Source of the DNA: Actinomycetes bacterium
GTDB lineage: Bacteria > Actinomycetota > Actinomycetes > Actinomycetales > Microbacteriaceae
NCBI GenBank assembly: GCA_023431405.1
Contig: JAEYVZ010000053.1
Span: forward strand, 21,204 to 85,203
Length of the DNA stretch: 64,000 nucleotides
Direction: 5' to 3'
Each line of letters begins with the position of its first letter. Positions within the stretch are counted from its first letter, which is position 1. Below are positions 46,560 through 55,615 of the stretch, one piece after another. Below the pieces are notes generated by a model, which had not been told where the DNA came from, searched no databases, and saw only the letters and a list, made by a program, of their open reading frames with translations. The translations under genes were made by a program, and so were the position numbers.

Positions 46560-47244
46560 GCGCGGACAGCTCGCGCCAGACGGCGAGAGCGCCCGCCATC
46601 TCCGCCTGCTTCTTGCTGGAGCCTTCGCCGGTCAGCACCACTTCACCCACCGAGACGGTCGCCGTGAAGCGCCGGTGATGATCGGGGCCCTCGGCGGTGA
46701 CCGCGTACACCGGAGGCGCAAGACTCAGTCGTGCGGCCAGTTCCTGCAGGCTCGTCTTCGGGTCCATCGCCGCACCGTAGCGCTCGGGATCGGCCAGTAG
46801 CGGCTCCAGCAGGCGGAGCACCAGCGACGTGGCCGCATCCGGCCCCGCCGACAGATACGTCGCCCCGAAGACCGCCTCCATCGAGTCGGCCAGGATCGAG
46901 TCCTTATCGCGCCCTCCGGTCTGATCTTCTCCCCGCCCGAGGCGGAGGTACTCTCCCAGTCCGATGCCGCGCGCCACCTCCGCCAGAGCGACCGTGGACA
47001 CGACACTGGCTCGGCGCTTCGCCAGCGACCCCTCATCGAGCTGCGGGTGCGTCGTGAAGAGGTGCACGGTCACCGCCTGTCCGAGGATCGAGTCGCCCAG
47101 GAACTCGAGCCGCTCGTTATGCGGGATGCCACCGTTCTCGTAGGCGTAGGACCGATGCGTCAGCGCAAGCGACAGAAGCTCGGGGTCGATCTCGACCCCG
47201 AGCTTGTCGGTGAGCAGCGAGTGCTCCGCGAAGACGTCAGTCAC
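46552..47244 (-). CDS. rnc: Ribonuclease III
   Basis: Cleaves double-stranded RNA in rRNA and mRNA processing. 230 aa from the GTG at 47244. The signature N-E-R-L-E-F-L-G-D-S is near residue 43; the further acidic catalytic residues lie in A-D-S-M-E-A-V-F-G-A. A C-terminal dsRNA-binding domain (about 155-228) ends with K-K-Q-A-E-M-A-G-A-L-A. It lies 14 bases after rpmF and overlaps mutM by eight bases. Confidence 0.97.
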   Translation of the reverse strand: MTDVFAEHSLLTDKLGVEIDPELLSLALTHRSYAYENGGIPHNERLEFLGDSILGQAVTVHLFTTHPQLDEGSLAKRRASVVSTVALAEVARGIGLGEYLRLGRGEDQTGGRDKDSILADSMEAVFGATYLSAGPDAATSLVLRLLEPLLADPERYGAAMDPKTSLQELAARLSLAPPVYAVTAEGPDHHRRFTATVSVGEVVLTGEGSSKKQAEMAGALAVWRELSARA

Positions 47245-47258
47245 GACGTGACCGTCGT

Positions 47259-47468
47259 TCAGACGTCAGCGACCTTGCGGCCCTTGTACTCCAGGAACAG
47301 CTCGGTCCCCTGCGAGTCGGTGACGACCTTCGCCTGGTGCGGACGGCTGTAGACCACCTTGCCGTTCTCGACGGTCTTGACGAGCGCGGGGGCCTCAGCC
47401 TTCCACTGCGCACGACGCGAACGCGTGTTGGAGCGGGAGACCTTCCGCTTCGGGGGGTTACCTGCCAT
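47259..47468 (-). CDS. rpmF: 50S ribosomal protein L32
   Basis: 69 aa. The basic N-terminus [16 protein letters not shown] is diagnostic. No zinc cysteines are present, so it is the zinc-independent form. It follows the DUF177 gene by two bases, the usual pairing, and leads into rnc. Confidence 0.96.
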   Translation of the reverse strand: MAGNPPKRKVSRSNTRSRRAQWKAEAPALVKTVENGKVVYSRPHQAKVVTDSQGTELFLEYKGRKVADV

Positions 47469-47470
47469 GG

Positions 47471-48034
47471 CTAGCTCTTCTCTGTGTCGTCGACGTCGTG
47501 GCGCGCTGCCTCGTCGTCGTGGTCTGGGGTGAGGGCCTTCAGCGCGGCCCAGCGCGGATCGACCGGTGCTTCCTGGACCGGCGGCGCTGTCAGCTTCTCA
47601 CCCGTGACCGGATCGAGTCCGGGGCAATCCGGCTGACACACCGGCTGGAAGGGAAGCGACAGGACGATCGAATCCCTGACAGGAGTTTCAAGATCCACGT
47701 GGTCGTCTTGAACCTCGAAGTCATTCGCTTCCTGTCCAGGATACCCGAAGAGCTCCTGAAACTCGACTTCGAGCGGCTGGACGATGTCGGTGAGGCAGCG
47801 GCTGCAGACGCCGGAGTACTCGGTCTCGATATCCGCGGTGACCAGGATGCCTTCGTGCACCGACTCGAGCCGCACATCGATGTCGAGCATCGTGCCGGGC
47901 TCCACGGCCACGACCCCCTCACCCCATTTCTCCGGTGCAGGCACACGCAGGTGGTGCTCCCGCATCTCCCCCGGATGGCGAACGATGTCGTGCACCGGGA
48001 GCACCAGCGGTCCGTTCAGGTTCTTTCGGCTCAT
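47471..48034 (-). CDS. YceD/DUF177 protein
   Basis: 187 aa. Two C-x2-C pairs are visible: C-S-R-C-L near residue 77 and C-Q-P-D-C later, so a metal site is likely. The acidic C-terminal tail ends in D-D-T-E-K-S. The family sits almost always before rpmF; in plants and E. coli relatives affect 23S rRNA accumulation. It begins five bases after the coaD stop. Confidence 0.92.
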   Translation of the reverse strand: MSRKNLNGPLVLPVHDIVRHPGEMREHHLRVPAPEKWGEGVVAVEPGTMLDIDVRLESVHEGILVTADIETEYSGVCSRCLTDIVQPLEVEFQELFGYPGQEANDFEVQDDHVDLETPVRDSIVLSLPFQPVCQPDCPGLDPVTGEKLTAPPVQEAPVDPRWAALKALTPDHDDEAARHDVDDTEKS

Positions 48035-48039
48035 GTCTC

Positions 48040-48537
48040 TCAGCTCTCTCGTGTGCCCGTGTCGAGGAACCGCGCCACGGGACCAGGAACGAACGGCGAC
48101 ACGTCGCCTCCGAGCGCGGCGACCTGGCGCACCAACGAGCTCGACACGAGGGCGTGCGCCGGGTCGGGAAGGAGGAAGACCGTCTCCACGTGCGCCAAGT
48201 GGCGGTTGACGATGGCCATCGGCGTCTCATAGGCGACGTCTACCTGCGACCTGATGCCCTTCACGAGCACGCCGGCGTTCACATCCGTCGCGTAGTCGAC
48301 CAGAAGCCCCATGCTCCACGAGGCCACGATGATGTCACCTTCGATGCCGGCTTCGGCGACCGACTGCTCCAGGAGGCTGAGCCTCTGTGCGATCGGGAGC
48401 ATGGCCTCTTTGCCAGGATTGTGCACGACCAGCACGTGCAGTTGGTCGTACAGGGTCGCCGCCCGACGGATGACGTCGAGATGACCGAGGGTCGGAGGAT
48501 CGAACGATCCGGGGACGACCGCGATGCGGTTGTTCAT
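48040..48537 (-). CDS. coaD: Phosphopantetheine adenylyltransferase CoaD
   Basis: Makes dephospho-CoA from 4-phosphopantetheine and ATP. 165 aa. The nucleotidyltransferase motif is [12 protein letters not shown] with H19, and the C-terminal region has [21 protein letters not shown] is six bases before the ATG, so its mRNA is probably leaderless. It heads the series coaD-DUF177-rpmF-rnc-mutM, and recG lies upstream on the same strand 20 bp away. Confidence 0.96.
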   Translation of the reverse strand: MNNRIAVVPGSFDPPTLGHLDVIRRAATLYDQLHVLVVHNPGKEAMLPIAQRLSLLEQSVAEAGIEGDIIVASWSMGLLVDYATDVNAGVLVKGIRSQVDVAYETPMAIVNRHLAHVETVFLLPDPAHALVSSSLVRQVAALGGDVSPFVPGPVARFLDTGTRES

Positions 48538-48549
48538 GCCCCCAGCCTA
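48538..48549 (-). promoter_or_regulatory. -10 box for leaderless coaD
   Basis: TAGGCT, six bases (all G except the last C), ATG at 48537. The short gap after recG implies that this gene can start its own transcript. Confidence 0.5.
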
Positions 48550-48556
48550 TCCGGAC

Positions 48557-50728
48557 TCAGTTCTTCGCCAGCGCTGCGCGCTCCTGTTGCCCGACACGTC
48601 GGTCGATCTCGGCGAGGAGCCCCGGATGGCCGGCCAGCGTGGGATCGGAGTCGAGGACGCGCTCCGCCACTGCCCGGGCCTCGGTGATCAGGTCGGCGTC
48701 AGCGACCACGCGCAGCAGCCGCAGCGACGAGCGGGCGCCGGACTGCGCATCGCCGAGAACATCCCCCTCGCCGCGGAGATCCAGGTCGACCTCTGCGAGC
48801 GCGAATCCGTCGGTGGTCGCGGCGACCGCCTCGACGCGTTCGCGTGCACGTGTGCCCTGGGGTGCTTCTGTCACAAGGAGGCACAGCCCGGGCACACTTC
48901 CGCGTCCGACGCGTCCCCGCAGCTGGTGCAGCTGCGACACCCCGAACCGGTCGGCCTCGAGGATCACCATCGTCGAAGCGTTCGGTACGTCTACGCCCAC
49001 CTCGACCACCGTGGTCGCCACGAGCACATCGATCTCTCCGCGCGCGAAGGCCTGCATGACGGCATCCTTCTGCTCCCCCGGCATCTTGCCGTGGAGGATC
49101 TCGACGGAGAGGTCACGGTAGGCGTCGTCTCGGGCGAGCATCTCCTGCACCTGGACGACGCCCCAGCGGGTGCGTTCCGTCTCGCCGTCGAGGCGCGGCG
49201 CATCCGGCGCCTCCTGATCGCCGCCCTTCGCGGTCTCCGCGGCGGACGCATCGATCGCCGCACATACGACGAACGCCTGCCTCCCCTGGGCCACCTCCTC
49301 CGTGATCCGCTCCCAGACGCGGCCGAACCATCCCGGCTTCTCCGCCAGGGGGGCGACAAAGGTGGAGATGCCGGCCCGCCCTTCCGGCATGGACCGGATC
49401 GTCGAAACGTCGAGATCACCGAACACGGTCATCGCGACGGTGCGGGGAATCGGCGTGGCGGTCAGCACCAGCACGTGTGGCGCAGTGCCCTTGGCGCGAA
49501 GCGTCTCCCGCTGCTCGACGCCGAAGCGGTGCTGCTCGTCGACGACGACGAGTCCGAGGTCGGCGAAGGTCGTCGACTCGCTCAGCAGCGCGTGCGTTCC
49601 CACCACGATGCGCGCCTGACCCGATGCGACGCGCAGGGCGGCCTTCCGCCGCTCCGCCGCCGGCAGCTGCCCGGTGAGAAGGGTCGGCATGAGCTCCGGC
49701 GCGAGCCGCGGCCCGAGCATGCGCGCGATGGAACGCACGTGCTGCGCCGCAAGCACCTCGGTCGGCGCAATGAGCGCGGACTGCCCGCCCGACTGCGCGA
49801 CCTGGAGCATCGCCCGCAGCGCGACGAGCGTCTTGCCCGAGCCCACCTCCCCCTGTATGAGGCGGTTCATGGGCCAGTCGCCCTGGAGGTCGTGGGCGAT
49901 CCGTTCGCCTACCGACACCTGATCGGGCGTGCGCGCGAACGGGAGCGCCTCGTCGAACGCCTCCAGGAGCGCGCCGGGCCGACGCGCGGTCGCCGACATC
50001 GCCCGCACCGCCTGCCGCTGCTGCAGAAGCGCCGCCTGCAGCACGAACGCCTCATGCATACGCAGCGTCTCCCGTGCCCGCTCGACCTCGTCGAAGGACT
50101 CGGGCAAGTGGATTCGCCGCAGCGCCGTGTGCGCGTCGAGCAGCCCGCGGGCCGCGCGGAGATCGTCGGGCAACGGGTCGGGCACGTCGGTGAGGAGGTC
50201 GAGCACGTGAGCGACCGTCTTGTGCACCTGCCAGCTCGACACCGTGCTCGTGGCCGGATAGATGGGGATGGGCTGGCTCTGCCACGCCTGGGCGTTCTGC
50301 CGCGCCTCACCTTCGTCGTCGAACAGCTCGTAGTCAGGGTGGGCGAACTGCTTCTGGTGCTTGAACTCGCCGACCTTGCCGGAGAAGATGCCCTGTCGTC
50401 CGACTCGGAGCTCGCTCTGGCGCCATGCCTGATTGAAGAAGGTGAGGTTCACCGTTCCCTGGCCGTCGCTGATGACCACCTCCAGCAGGCTGCCCTTGCG
50501 TCCGCGCATCGGGCGCACCGACACCGAGCGCACCTCCGCGACGATCGTGACCTGTTCCCCGACCGGAAGGGTCGCGATCGGGGTGAGCTCTCCGCGGCGC
50601 GCATAGCGACGCGGATAGTGTCCGAGAAGGTCACCGACGATCGTCATACCGAACGCGCGCGAGAGAGAAGACGCCGTCTTGGCGCCGAGGACCCCATCGA
50701 GAGGGCTCGAGAGCGTCACCTGCGGCAT
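48557..50728 (-). CDS. recG: ATP-dependent DNA helicase RecG
   Basis: Remodels stalled replication forks and Holliday junctions. 723 aa. An OB-type wedge domain (about residues 50-160) is followed by two RecA-like lobes: Walker A G-E-V-G-S-G-K-T at 293-300, and the DExH box D-E-Q-H at 397-400, then T-A-T-P-I-P-R-T and the Q-L-R-G-R-V-G-R-G motif VI. Length is normal. TAGACT lies six bases before the ATG. It diverges from the acyltransferase gene. Confidence 0.96.
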   Translation of the reverse strand: MPQVTLSSPLDGVLGAKTASSLSRAFGMTIVGDLLGHYPRRYARRGELTPIATLPVGEQVTIVAEVRSVSVRPMRGRKGSLLEVVISDGQGTVNLTFFNQAWRQSELRVGRQGIFSGKVGEFKHQKQFAHPDYELFDDEGEARQNAQAWQSQPIPIYPATSTVSSWQVHKTVAHVLDLLTDVPDPLPDDLRAARGLLDAHTALRRIHLPESFDEVERARETLRMHEAFVLQAALLQQRQAVRAMSATARRPGALLEAFDEALPFARTPDQVSVGERIAHDLQGDWPMNRLIQGEVGSGKTLVALRAMLQVAQSGGQSALIAPTEVLAAQHVRSIARMLGPRLAPELMPTLLTGQLPAAERRKAALRVASGQARIVVGTHALLSESTTFADLGLVVVDEQHRFGVEQRETLRAKGTAPHVLVLTATPIPRTVAMTVFGDLDVSTIRSMPEGRAGISTFVAPLAEKPGWFGRVWERITEEVAQGRQAFVVCAAIDASAAETAKGGDQEAPDAPRLDGETERTRWGVVQVQEMLARDDAYRDLSVEILHGKMPGEQKDAVMQAFARGEIDVLVATTVVEVGVDVPNASTMVILEADRFGVSQLHQLRGRVGRGSVPGLCLLVTEAPQGTRARERVEAVAATTDGFALAEVDLDLRGEGDVLGDAQSGARSSLRLLRVVADADLITEARAVAERVLDSDPTLAGHPGLLAEIDRRVGQQERAALAKN

Positions 50729-50740
50729 GATCCGAGTCTA
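50729..50740 (-). promoter_or_regulatory. -10 box for leaderless recG
   Basis: TAGACT, six bases, ATG at 50728. The acyltransferase promoter faces the other way about 70 bp off. Confidence 0.5.
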
Positions 50741-50812
50741 TTCAGCCCCTGCACGTGCCGACGGGAGACGGCGCGGCACGACACATCCACGGAGCGCACA
50801 GCCGCCGGACCC

Positions 50813-50824
50813 TAGGCTGGGAGG
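50813..50824 (+). promoter_or_regulatory. -10 box for a leaderless acyltransferase gene
   Basis: TAGGCT, six bases (GGGAGG), GTG at 50825. The GGGAGG abuts the start directly, too close to serve as a Shine-Dalgarno. Confidence 0.5.
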
Positions 50825-51406
50825 GTGATCCGCAGCCTCCTCGCCCGCCTCTTCTGGACTTTCAGCCGGTGGAAGCTGCGCACCGAGCCCGCCCCGACCC
50901 GCCCCACCGTGCTGATCGGTGCGCCCCACACGTCGAACTGGGACTTCGTCCTGATGCTGGCCATCGCGTGGCGGCTCGGAATGCACATCCGCTGGCTGGG
51001 CAAGGATTCGCTCTTCCGCGGCTGGCGGGGGCCGCTCATGCGGGCGCTGGGCGGGATTCCGGTCGACCGATCCGACCCCTCGCGCGTCGTGGCCGAGGTG
51101 GTCGAGCGCGTTCGCCACGGCGACGTCTTCGGTCTGGTCGTGACGCCCGACGGCACCCGCGGCAACAACACCCACTGGAAGAGCGGCTTCTATCGCATCG
51201 CTCGGGAGACCGGGATGCCGGTGACCCTCGGATACGTCGACCGCACCACCATGACCACCGGCCTCGGACCGACCATCGAACTCACCGGCGACAAGACCGC
51301 CGACATGAATGCGATCCGCGCGTTCTACGCCGACAAAGCCGGTCTTCGCCCCGACCGGCGTGCGGAGCCGCGGCTGCGGGAGGAGAGCGAGGGATCATCG
51401 TCATGA
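50825..51406 (+). CDS. Small PlsC-like acyltransferase
   Basis: 193 aa from the GTG at 50825. The acyltransferase motif is P-H-T-S-N-W-D (an H-x4-D), followed by G-K-D-S-L-F, then a P-D-G-T-R-G motif in place of the usual P-E-G-T-R. It resembles short, probably membrane-associated acyltransferases acting on phospholipid precursors; the true acceptor is unknown. It overlaps rsmD by four bases (ATGA). The gene is a second, more divergent acyltransferase in addition to the plsC-like gene at 55.6-56.4 kb. Confidence 0.85.
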   Translation: MIRSLLARLFWTFSRWKLRTEPAPTRPTVLIGAPHTSNWDFVLMLAIAWRLGMHIRWLGKDSLFRGWRGPLMRALGGIPVDRSDPSRVVAEVVERVRHGDVFGLVVTPDGTRGNNTHWKSGFYRIARETGMPVTLGYVDRTTMTTGLGPTIELTGDKTADMNAIRAFYADKAGLRPDRRAEPRLREESEGSSS

Positions 51407-51960
51407 CCCGCATCATCGCGGGCGTCGCCGGCTCACTCACGCTCGGCGTTCCGGACGCGGGCACGCGCCCGACGAGCGACCGGGTGCGGGAATCGCTGTT
51501 CGGCGCCTTGGATGCCGCCGGACTCCTCGAACGCGCGGCCGTCGTCGACCTCTTCGCCGGTTCCGGCGCCCTCGGCCTCGAAGCCATCAGCCGAGGCGCT
51601 GCCTCCGCCGACCTCGTCGAGAAGTCGGCGCGCGCGGCATCCGTGACCGCGCGCAACGCCCGTCTCATAGAGAAGGCCGTGCCGGGATCGACGGTGCGGG
51701 TTCACCGGATGAGTGCCGACGCGTTCCTCACGGCGGGCACGAGCCGCTTCGACCTGGTCTTCGTCGACCCTCCGTATGACCTGGTCGAAGAGGAGCTTGC
51801 CACCACTCTCGCCCTGGCCGTGCCTCGTCTGGCGGCAGGAGCGACCGTCATCGTCGAACGGGCCACCCGTTCGCCCGCTCCGCCCCTTCCTGCCGGTCTC
51901 ACGCACACGCGCGACAAGCGCTACGGCGACACGACCCTGTGGTGGAGCCGCGCCGACTGA
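51403..51960 (+). CDS. rsmD: 16S rRNA (guanine966-N2)-methyltransferase RsmD
   Basis: 185 aa. Class I SAM methyltransferase: V-V-D-L-F-A-G-S-G-A-L-G-L-E near residue 48, and the catalytic D-P-P-Y motif. The N-terminal I-I-A-G-V-A-G-S and T-R-P-T-S-D-R-V-R-E-S-L-F-G region is diagnostic of RsmD. Overlaps the upstream acyltransferase (ATGA). It ends three bases from the convergent thiL. Confidence 0.96.
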   Translation: MTRIIAGVAGSLTLGVPDAGTRPTSDRVRESLFGALDAAGLLERAAVVDLFAGSGALGLEAISRGAASADLVEKSARAASVTARNARLIEKAVPGSTVRVHRMSADAFLTAGTSRFDLVFVDPPYDLVEEELATTLALAVPRLAAGATVIVERATRSPAPPLPAGLTHTRDKRYGDTTLWWSRAD

Positions 51961-51963
51961 TCC

Positions 51964-52947
51964 TCAGCCGCGGGCAGCGTCCCAGTCGCGGTACGGATCC
52001 CATCCGCCGGGGCCGTCGGGAGCGACCCCGTCGACGAGCACCGGCACATCCCCGCGCGATCGCACCTCACCCACGACACGGAAACCGTCGGGAACGGGTA
52101 CGGTGCCCGGGAACGTGGCCAGAAGAGCGTGGTCCTCGCCGCCGCGAAGGGCGTGATCATCACCCACCCCTGACAGCACGAGGGTGACACCGGACGCATC
52201 GGCCATGCGAGTGGCGTCGAGAAGAAGCCCGTCCGACACATCCATCATCGCGCTGGCACCGGCATCCGCAGCCTGCACGCCGAGAGCGATCGGCGGTTGC
52301 GGGCGCAGCTGCCGCGACACTGCGACCGCATCCGCGTCATCGAGCGCCGCGAGGTCGACGGGCACGGGAGCGCCGGCGTCGTCGCGGAAACGGGAGAACA
52401 GCACCTCGAGGCCTCGCGAGGCCTGTCCGAGATCGCCTGCCACCGCCACGACATCGCCGGGTCGCGCGCCACTGCGAAGCACCGGTTCCCTGCCCTCGAG
52501 CACCCCGACCGCGGTGACCGCGATCATCAGGGTGTCGGATGCCGTCAGGTCCCCGCCTTCCACCGCACAGCCCGGCGCCAGTTCGTGACAAGCCACGCGC
52601 AGTCCCTCGGCGAGTCCGTCGACGAAGGCCAGCTCGGTCGAGTCCGGCATCGCCAGCGCCACGAACAGCGCGGTGGGACGCGCCCCCATCGCCGCAGCAT
52701 CGGCGAGGTTCACGGCGGCGGCCTTGAAGCCCAGATCGAACGCCGAAGACCACGCAAGCCGGAAGTCGGGTCCGTGCACGAGCGTGTCGGTGGTGACCAC
52801 GATCCGCTCCCCCGGCACCGCCAGCACGGCCGCGTCATCCCCGGGACCGACCACCGCCCTCGAGGAGGCGGAGAGCACGCTCAGGATCCGCGACAGCACC
52901 TCGCGTTCGGAGACCTCTCCCACCGTCGTCCCGCGCTGTGCACTCAT
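51964..52947 (-). CDS. thiL: Thiamine-monophosphate kinase ThiL
   Basis: Phosphorylates TMP to thiamine diphosphate. 327 aa from the ATG at 52947. PurM-like fold: G-P-G-D-D-A-A-V near residue 34, T-T-D-T-L-V near 52, G-G-D-L-T-A-S-D, and M-M-D-V-S-D-G-L-L-L-D near 230, all usual for ThiL. It is divergent from the DUF3515 gene across 22 bp, with TACCGT six bases before the ATG on its own strand. Confidence 0.96.
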   Translation of the reverse strand: MSAQRGTTVGEVSEREVLSRILSVLSASSRAVVGPGDDAAVLAVPGERIVVTTDTLVHGPDFRLAWSSAFDLGFKAAAVNLADAAAMGARPTALFVALAMPDSTELAFVDGLAEGLRVACHELAPGCAVEGGDLTASDTLMIAVTAVGVLEGREPVLRSGARPGDVVAVAGDLGQASRGLEVLFSRFRDDAGAPVPVDLAALDDADAVAVSRQLRPQPPIALGVQAADAGASAMMDVSDGLLLDATRMADASGVTLVLSGVGDDHALRGGEDHALLATFPGTVPVPDGFRVVGEVRSRGDVPVLVDGVAPDGPGGWDPYRDWDAARG

Positions 52948-52969
52948 GCCTCCACGGTAGCCTGGAGGA
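52948..52969. promoter_or_regulatory. Overlapping divergent leaderless -10 boxes
   Basis: The whole 22-bp gap: minus strand TACCGT (52954-52959) then six bases to the thiL ATG; plus strand TAGCCT (52958-52963) then six bases to the DUF3515 GTG. The two hexamers share the TA at 52958-52959, and CCTCC (52949-52953) / GGAGG (52964-52968) flank them symmetrically. Confidence 0.5.
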
Positions 52970-53452
52970 GTGTTCCCCTCCCGCCGCAGCCTCCGCCTGA
53001 CCGCGGCGACGCTCACCGCCCTCGCCACGGCATCCGCTCTCACCGGCTGCGCCACGACGATCTCCATGCAGCCGGCGGCCGAGGCGAACGCACCCGAATG
53101 CGCGGACGTCACGGTCCGCCTCCCCGCGAGCGTAGACGGTCAAGGGCGACACTGGACGGACGCGCAGGCGACCGGTGCGTGGGGAGATCCCGTCAGCGTC
53201 CTGCTGACCTGCGGTGTCACACCCCCCGGCCCGTCAGACCTCATCTGCGAGACGGTCGACGGCGTGGACTGGCTGATCGACGACGCCGAGGCACCCAACT
53301 ACCGTTTCACCACCTACGGGCGGGTGCCGGCCGTCGAGGTCTACCTCGACTACGACGTCGTAAGCGCCCGTGCCGTGCTCGGCACTCTGTCCGCCGCCGT
53401 CGGGACCCTTCCCGCCACCGGGGCGCGGTGCACCGAGCGACCCTCCGACTGA
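52970..53452 (+). CDS. DUF3515 lipoprotein
   Basis: 160 aa from the GTG at 52970. An N-terminal hydrophobic signal ends in L-T-G-C, a standard lipobox with C near residue 27. The mature part has three further cysteines, giving two possible disulfides, and W-G-D-P-V-S-V-L-L-T-C-G-V. DUF3515 is actinobacterial and lies near thiL and ddl as here. A cell-envelope role is likely but no activity is known. It ends 42 bp before the convergent ddl. Confidence 0.9.
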   Translation: MFPSRRSLRLTAATLTALATASALTGCATTISMQPAAEANAPECADVTVRLPASVDGQGRHWTDAQATGAWGDPVSVLLTCGVTPPGPSDLICETVDGVDWLIDDAEAPNYRFTTYGRVPAVEVYLDYDVVSARAVLGTLSAAVGTLPATGARCTERPSD

Positions 53453-53493
53453 ACGGACCCGCTGACCGACGTGAGCGGGCGGACCGCCGGTTG

Positions 53494-54579
53494 TCAGCGC
53501 ACGCGAGCGAGGTCGATGAGCTCCGAGATGAGATCTTCGTAGCTCATGCCCGACGCGATCCAGCACTTCGGGAACATGGATATCGGGGTGAACCCGGGCA
53601 TCGTGTTGACCTCGTTCACGAAGAACTCCGTCCCCGTGAAGAAGAAGTCGACCCGGGCGAGCCCCTCGCCTCCGACGGCCTCGAACGCACGCGCCGCGAT
53701 GCGCTGCATCTCGGCGAGCTCTCCGCCGCGCAGATCGGCCGGGCAGGCGAGATCGATGCCGGGGGCATCGAGGTACTTCGCCTCGAAATCGTAGAAGTCG
53801 CGGCCGGTGATGACGATCTCCCCGGCGACGCTCACGCGAGGAGGCGCGCCGTCACGGCCCTCCAAGACGCCGCATTCCACCTCACGACCGACAACGGCCT
53901 GCTCGACGAGGACCGAGGCATCCTCGGCGAACGCCGTCTCCAAGGCAGCATCGAGCTGCGACCAGTCCGACACCTTCGACACACCCACGCTCGAGCCGGC
54001 GCGTGCGGGCTTCACGAACACCGGCAGGCCGAGCGCGCGCACGCGACGCTCCCAGAGGTCGCGCTGACGGTCGAGCTCCTCCCGGCGGAAGGAGACCCAC
54101 GGGACGACCGGGACGCCCGCCGACTTCAAGATGCTCTTGGTGGTGTTCTTGTCCATGCCGATCGCAGACATCAACAGCCCCGCGCCCACGTAGGGAAGAC
54201 CGAGGAGTTCCAGGAAGCCCTGCACCGTGCCGTCTTCTCCGAAACGTCCGTGCAGGATCGGGAACACGACGTCGACGTCGCCCAGAGACTCCTCCGAACC
54301 GTCGGCCCGCCGCACCGTCAGCTCGCGCGAACGCGCCGACTCCGGCCAGCGCACGCGTGTGCCGTTGTCGACGACCTCAGGAAGCGAACCCGCGCTGAGG
54401 GTGAAGCGGTCGGGGTCGTCCTCCTCCAGCACGAACGCGCCGTCCCGGGTGATGCCGATCGGGATCACCCGGAAGCGGGAGCGGTCAATCGCGCGGAGCA
54501 CCCCGCCTGCCGTAGCGGAGCTGATCGAGTGCTCGCTCGAACGCCCTCCGAAGAGCACCGCCACTGCCGGCTTGTCCAT
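53494..54579 (-). CDS. ddl: D-alanine--D-alanine ligase
   Basis: Makes the D-Ala-D-Ala dipeptide for peptidoglycan. 361 aa, ATP-grasp fold: G-G-R-S-S-E-H-S near residue 11, L-P-V-F-V-K-P-A-R-A-G-S-S-V-G-V-S-K near 190, and E-V-N-T-M-P-G-F-T near 325. GAGAGGACGCAGG before the ATG provides a Shine-Dalgarno. The start lies 95 bases inside the end of gpsA, in another frame, an unusually long overlap. Confidence 0.96.
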   Translation of the reverse strand: MDKPAVAVLFGGRSSEHSISSATAGGVLRAIDRSRFRVIPIGITRDGAFVLEEDDPDRFTLSAGSLPEVVDNGTRVRWPESARSRELTVRRADGSEESLGDVDVVFPILHGRFGEDGTVQGFLELLGLPYVGAGLLMSAIGMDKNTTKSILKSAGVPVVPWVSFRREELDRQRDLWERRVRALGLPVFVKPARAGSSVGVSKVSDWSQLDAALETAFAEDASVLVEQAVVGREVECGVLEGRDGAPPRVSVAGEIVITGRDFYDFEAKYLDAPGIDLACPADLRGGELAEMQRIAARAFEAVGGEGLARVDFFFTGTEFFVNEVNTMPGFTPISMFPKCWIASGMSYEDLISELIDLARVR

Positions 54580-55615
54580 CCTGCGTCCTCTCGCCTGTCG
54601 GCTTGTCATCGTCGGTGGTGAGGTGGGGCGCGATGTCGCGCGGGTTCATGGCACCATCGAGGACCATCTTCACCTGCTCGACGATCGGCATCTGCACGCC
54701 GCTCGCACGGGCGAGCTGAAGGACCGGCGCCACCGACGCGAGCCCTTCCGCGGTCTGATCCATCTGCTTCACGACATCTTGGAAGCTGTACCCCTGGCCG
54801 AGCAGTCGGCCCGCGGTGTTGTTTCGGCTGAGCGGTGACTGACACGTGGCGATGAGGTCGCCGAGACCTGCCAGCCCCTGGAGCGTCTCACGCTCGGCCC
54901 CCTGCGCGACCGCGAAATCGGTCATCTCGACGAGGCCGCGCGTGATGATCGACGCCTTCGTGTTCTCGCCGTAGCCGACGCCGTCGACGATTCCGATGGC
55001 GACCGCGATCAGGTTCTTCAGCACGCCGCCGAACTCCGTGCCGATGACGTCGGTGTTCACGAACGTCCGGAAGTATGCGTTACGGGCGCGACGGGCGACC
55101 GCCTCCGCCGTCTCCTGGCTCGACGAGGAGATGACGGCGGCCGTCGGTTGCTCGCGGGCGATCTCCAGCGCAAGGTTCGGACCGGATGCCACGGCGATCC
55201 TCGCGGGGTCGCACTGCAGCTCCTGCTCGATGACCTGACTCATTCGCAGGCCCGTGCGCTTCTCCACGCCCTTCATGAGCGAGACGACGGGAGCCTCCGA
55301 CGACGTGACGAGCGGCCGCACCGCTTTCAGATTCTGCCGCAGCGCCTGACTCGACACCGCCAGGTAGATCTGGGTCGCACCCTCCAGTGCCTCGGAGAGA
55401 TGGCTCGTGGCCGTCATCGTGCGCGGGAGGTTGATGCCGGGAAGGTACTCGGTGTTGCGATGTCCCTCGGCGATCTCCTGCGCCAGCTCGGCGCGACGAG
55501 CCCACATCGTGACGTGTGCCCCGCCGTCGGCGAGCACCTTCCCGAACGTGGTTCCCCAACTGCCGGCACCGATCACAGCGACGCGCGGGAGCGCCGTCTC
55601 CTGCCTACGAGTCAA
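54485..55615 (-). CDS. gpsA: Glycerol-3-phosphate dehydrogenase [NAD(P)+] GpsA
   Basis: Makes sn-glycerol-3-phosphate for phospholipids. 376 aa from the TTG at 55615, which has AAGGAG upstream at a good distance; an ATG 24 bases earlier is in frame. Rossmann motif G-A-G-S-W-G-T-T-F-G near residue 17, K-G-V-E near 115, the catalytic lysine in V-L-K-N-L-I-A near 205, and N-T-K-A-S-I-I-T-R-G. The core ends near I-A-P-H-L-T; the last 40 residues are an Arg-rich extra tail over the ddl start. It overlaps the end of plsC by 11 bases and is part of murA-plsC-gpsA-ddl. Confidence 0.94.
   Translation of the reverse strand: MTRRQETALPRVAVIGAGSWGTTFGKVLADGGAHVTMWARRAELAQEIAEGHRNTEYLPGINLPRTMTATSHLSEALEGATQIYLAVSSQALRQNLKAVRPLVTSSEAPVVSLMKGVEKRTGLRMSQVIEQELQCDPARIAVASGPNLALEIAREQPTAAVISSSSQETAEAVARRARNAYFRTFVNTDVIGTEFGGVLKNLIAVAIGIVDGVGYGENTKASIITRGLVEMTDFAVAQGAERETLQGLAGLGDLIATCQSPLSRNNTAGRLLGQGYSFQDVVKQMDQTAEGLASVAPVLQLARASGVQMPIVEQVKMVLDGAMNPRDIAPHLTTDDDKPTGERTQDGQAGSGGALRRAFERALDQLRYGRRGAPRD

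Noticed and set aside
48524..50815. 763-codon plus-strand frame opposite recG
   Set aside because: A shadow of recG, with low-complexity Arg/His/Leu composition and no domain.
52297..54621. 774-codon plus-strand frame opposite thiL and ddl, across DUF3515
   Set aside because: It crosses three well-supported genes in the wrong frame.
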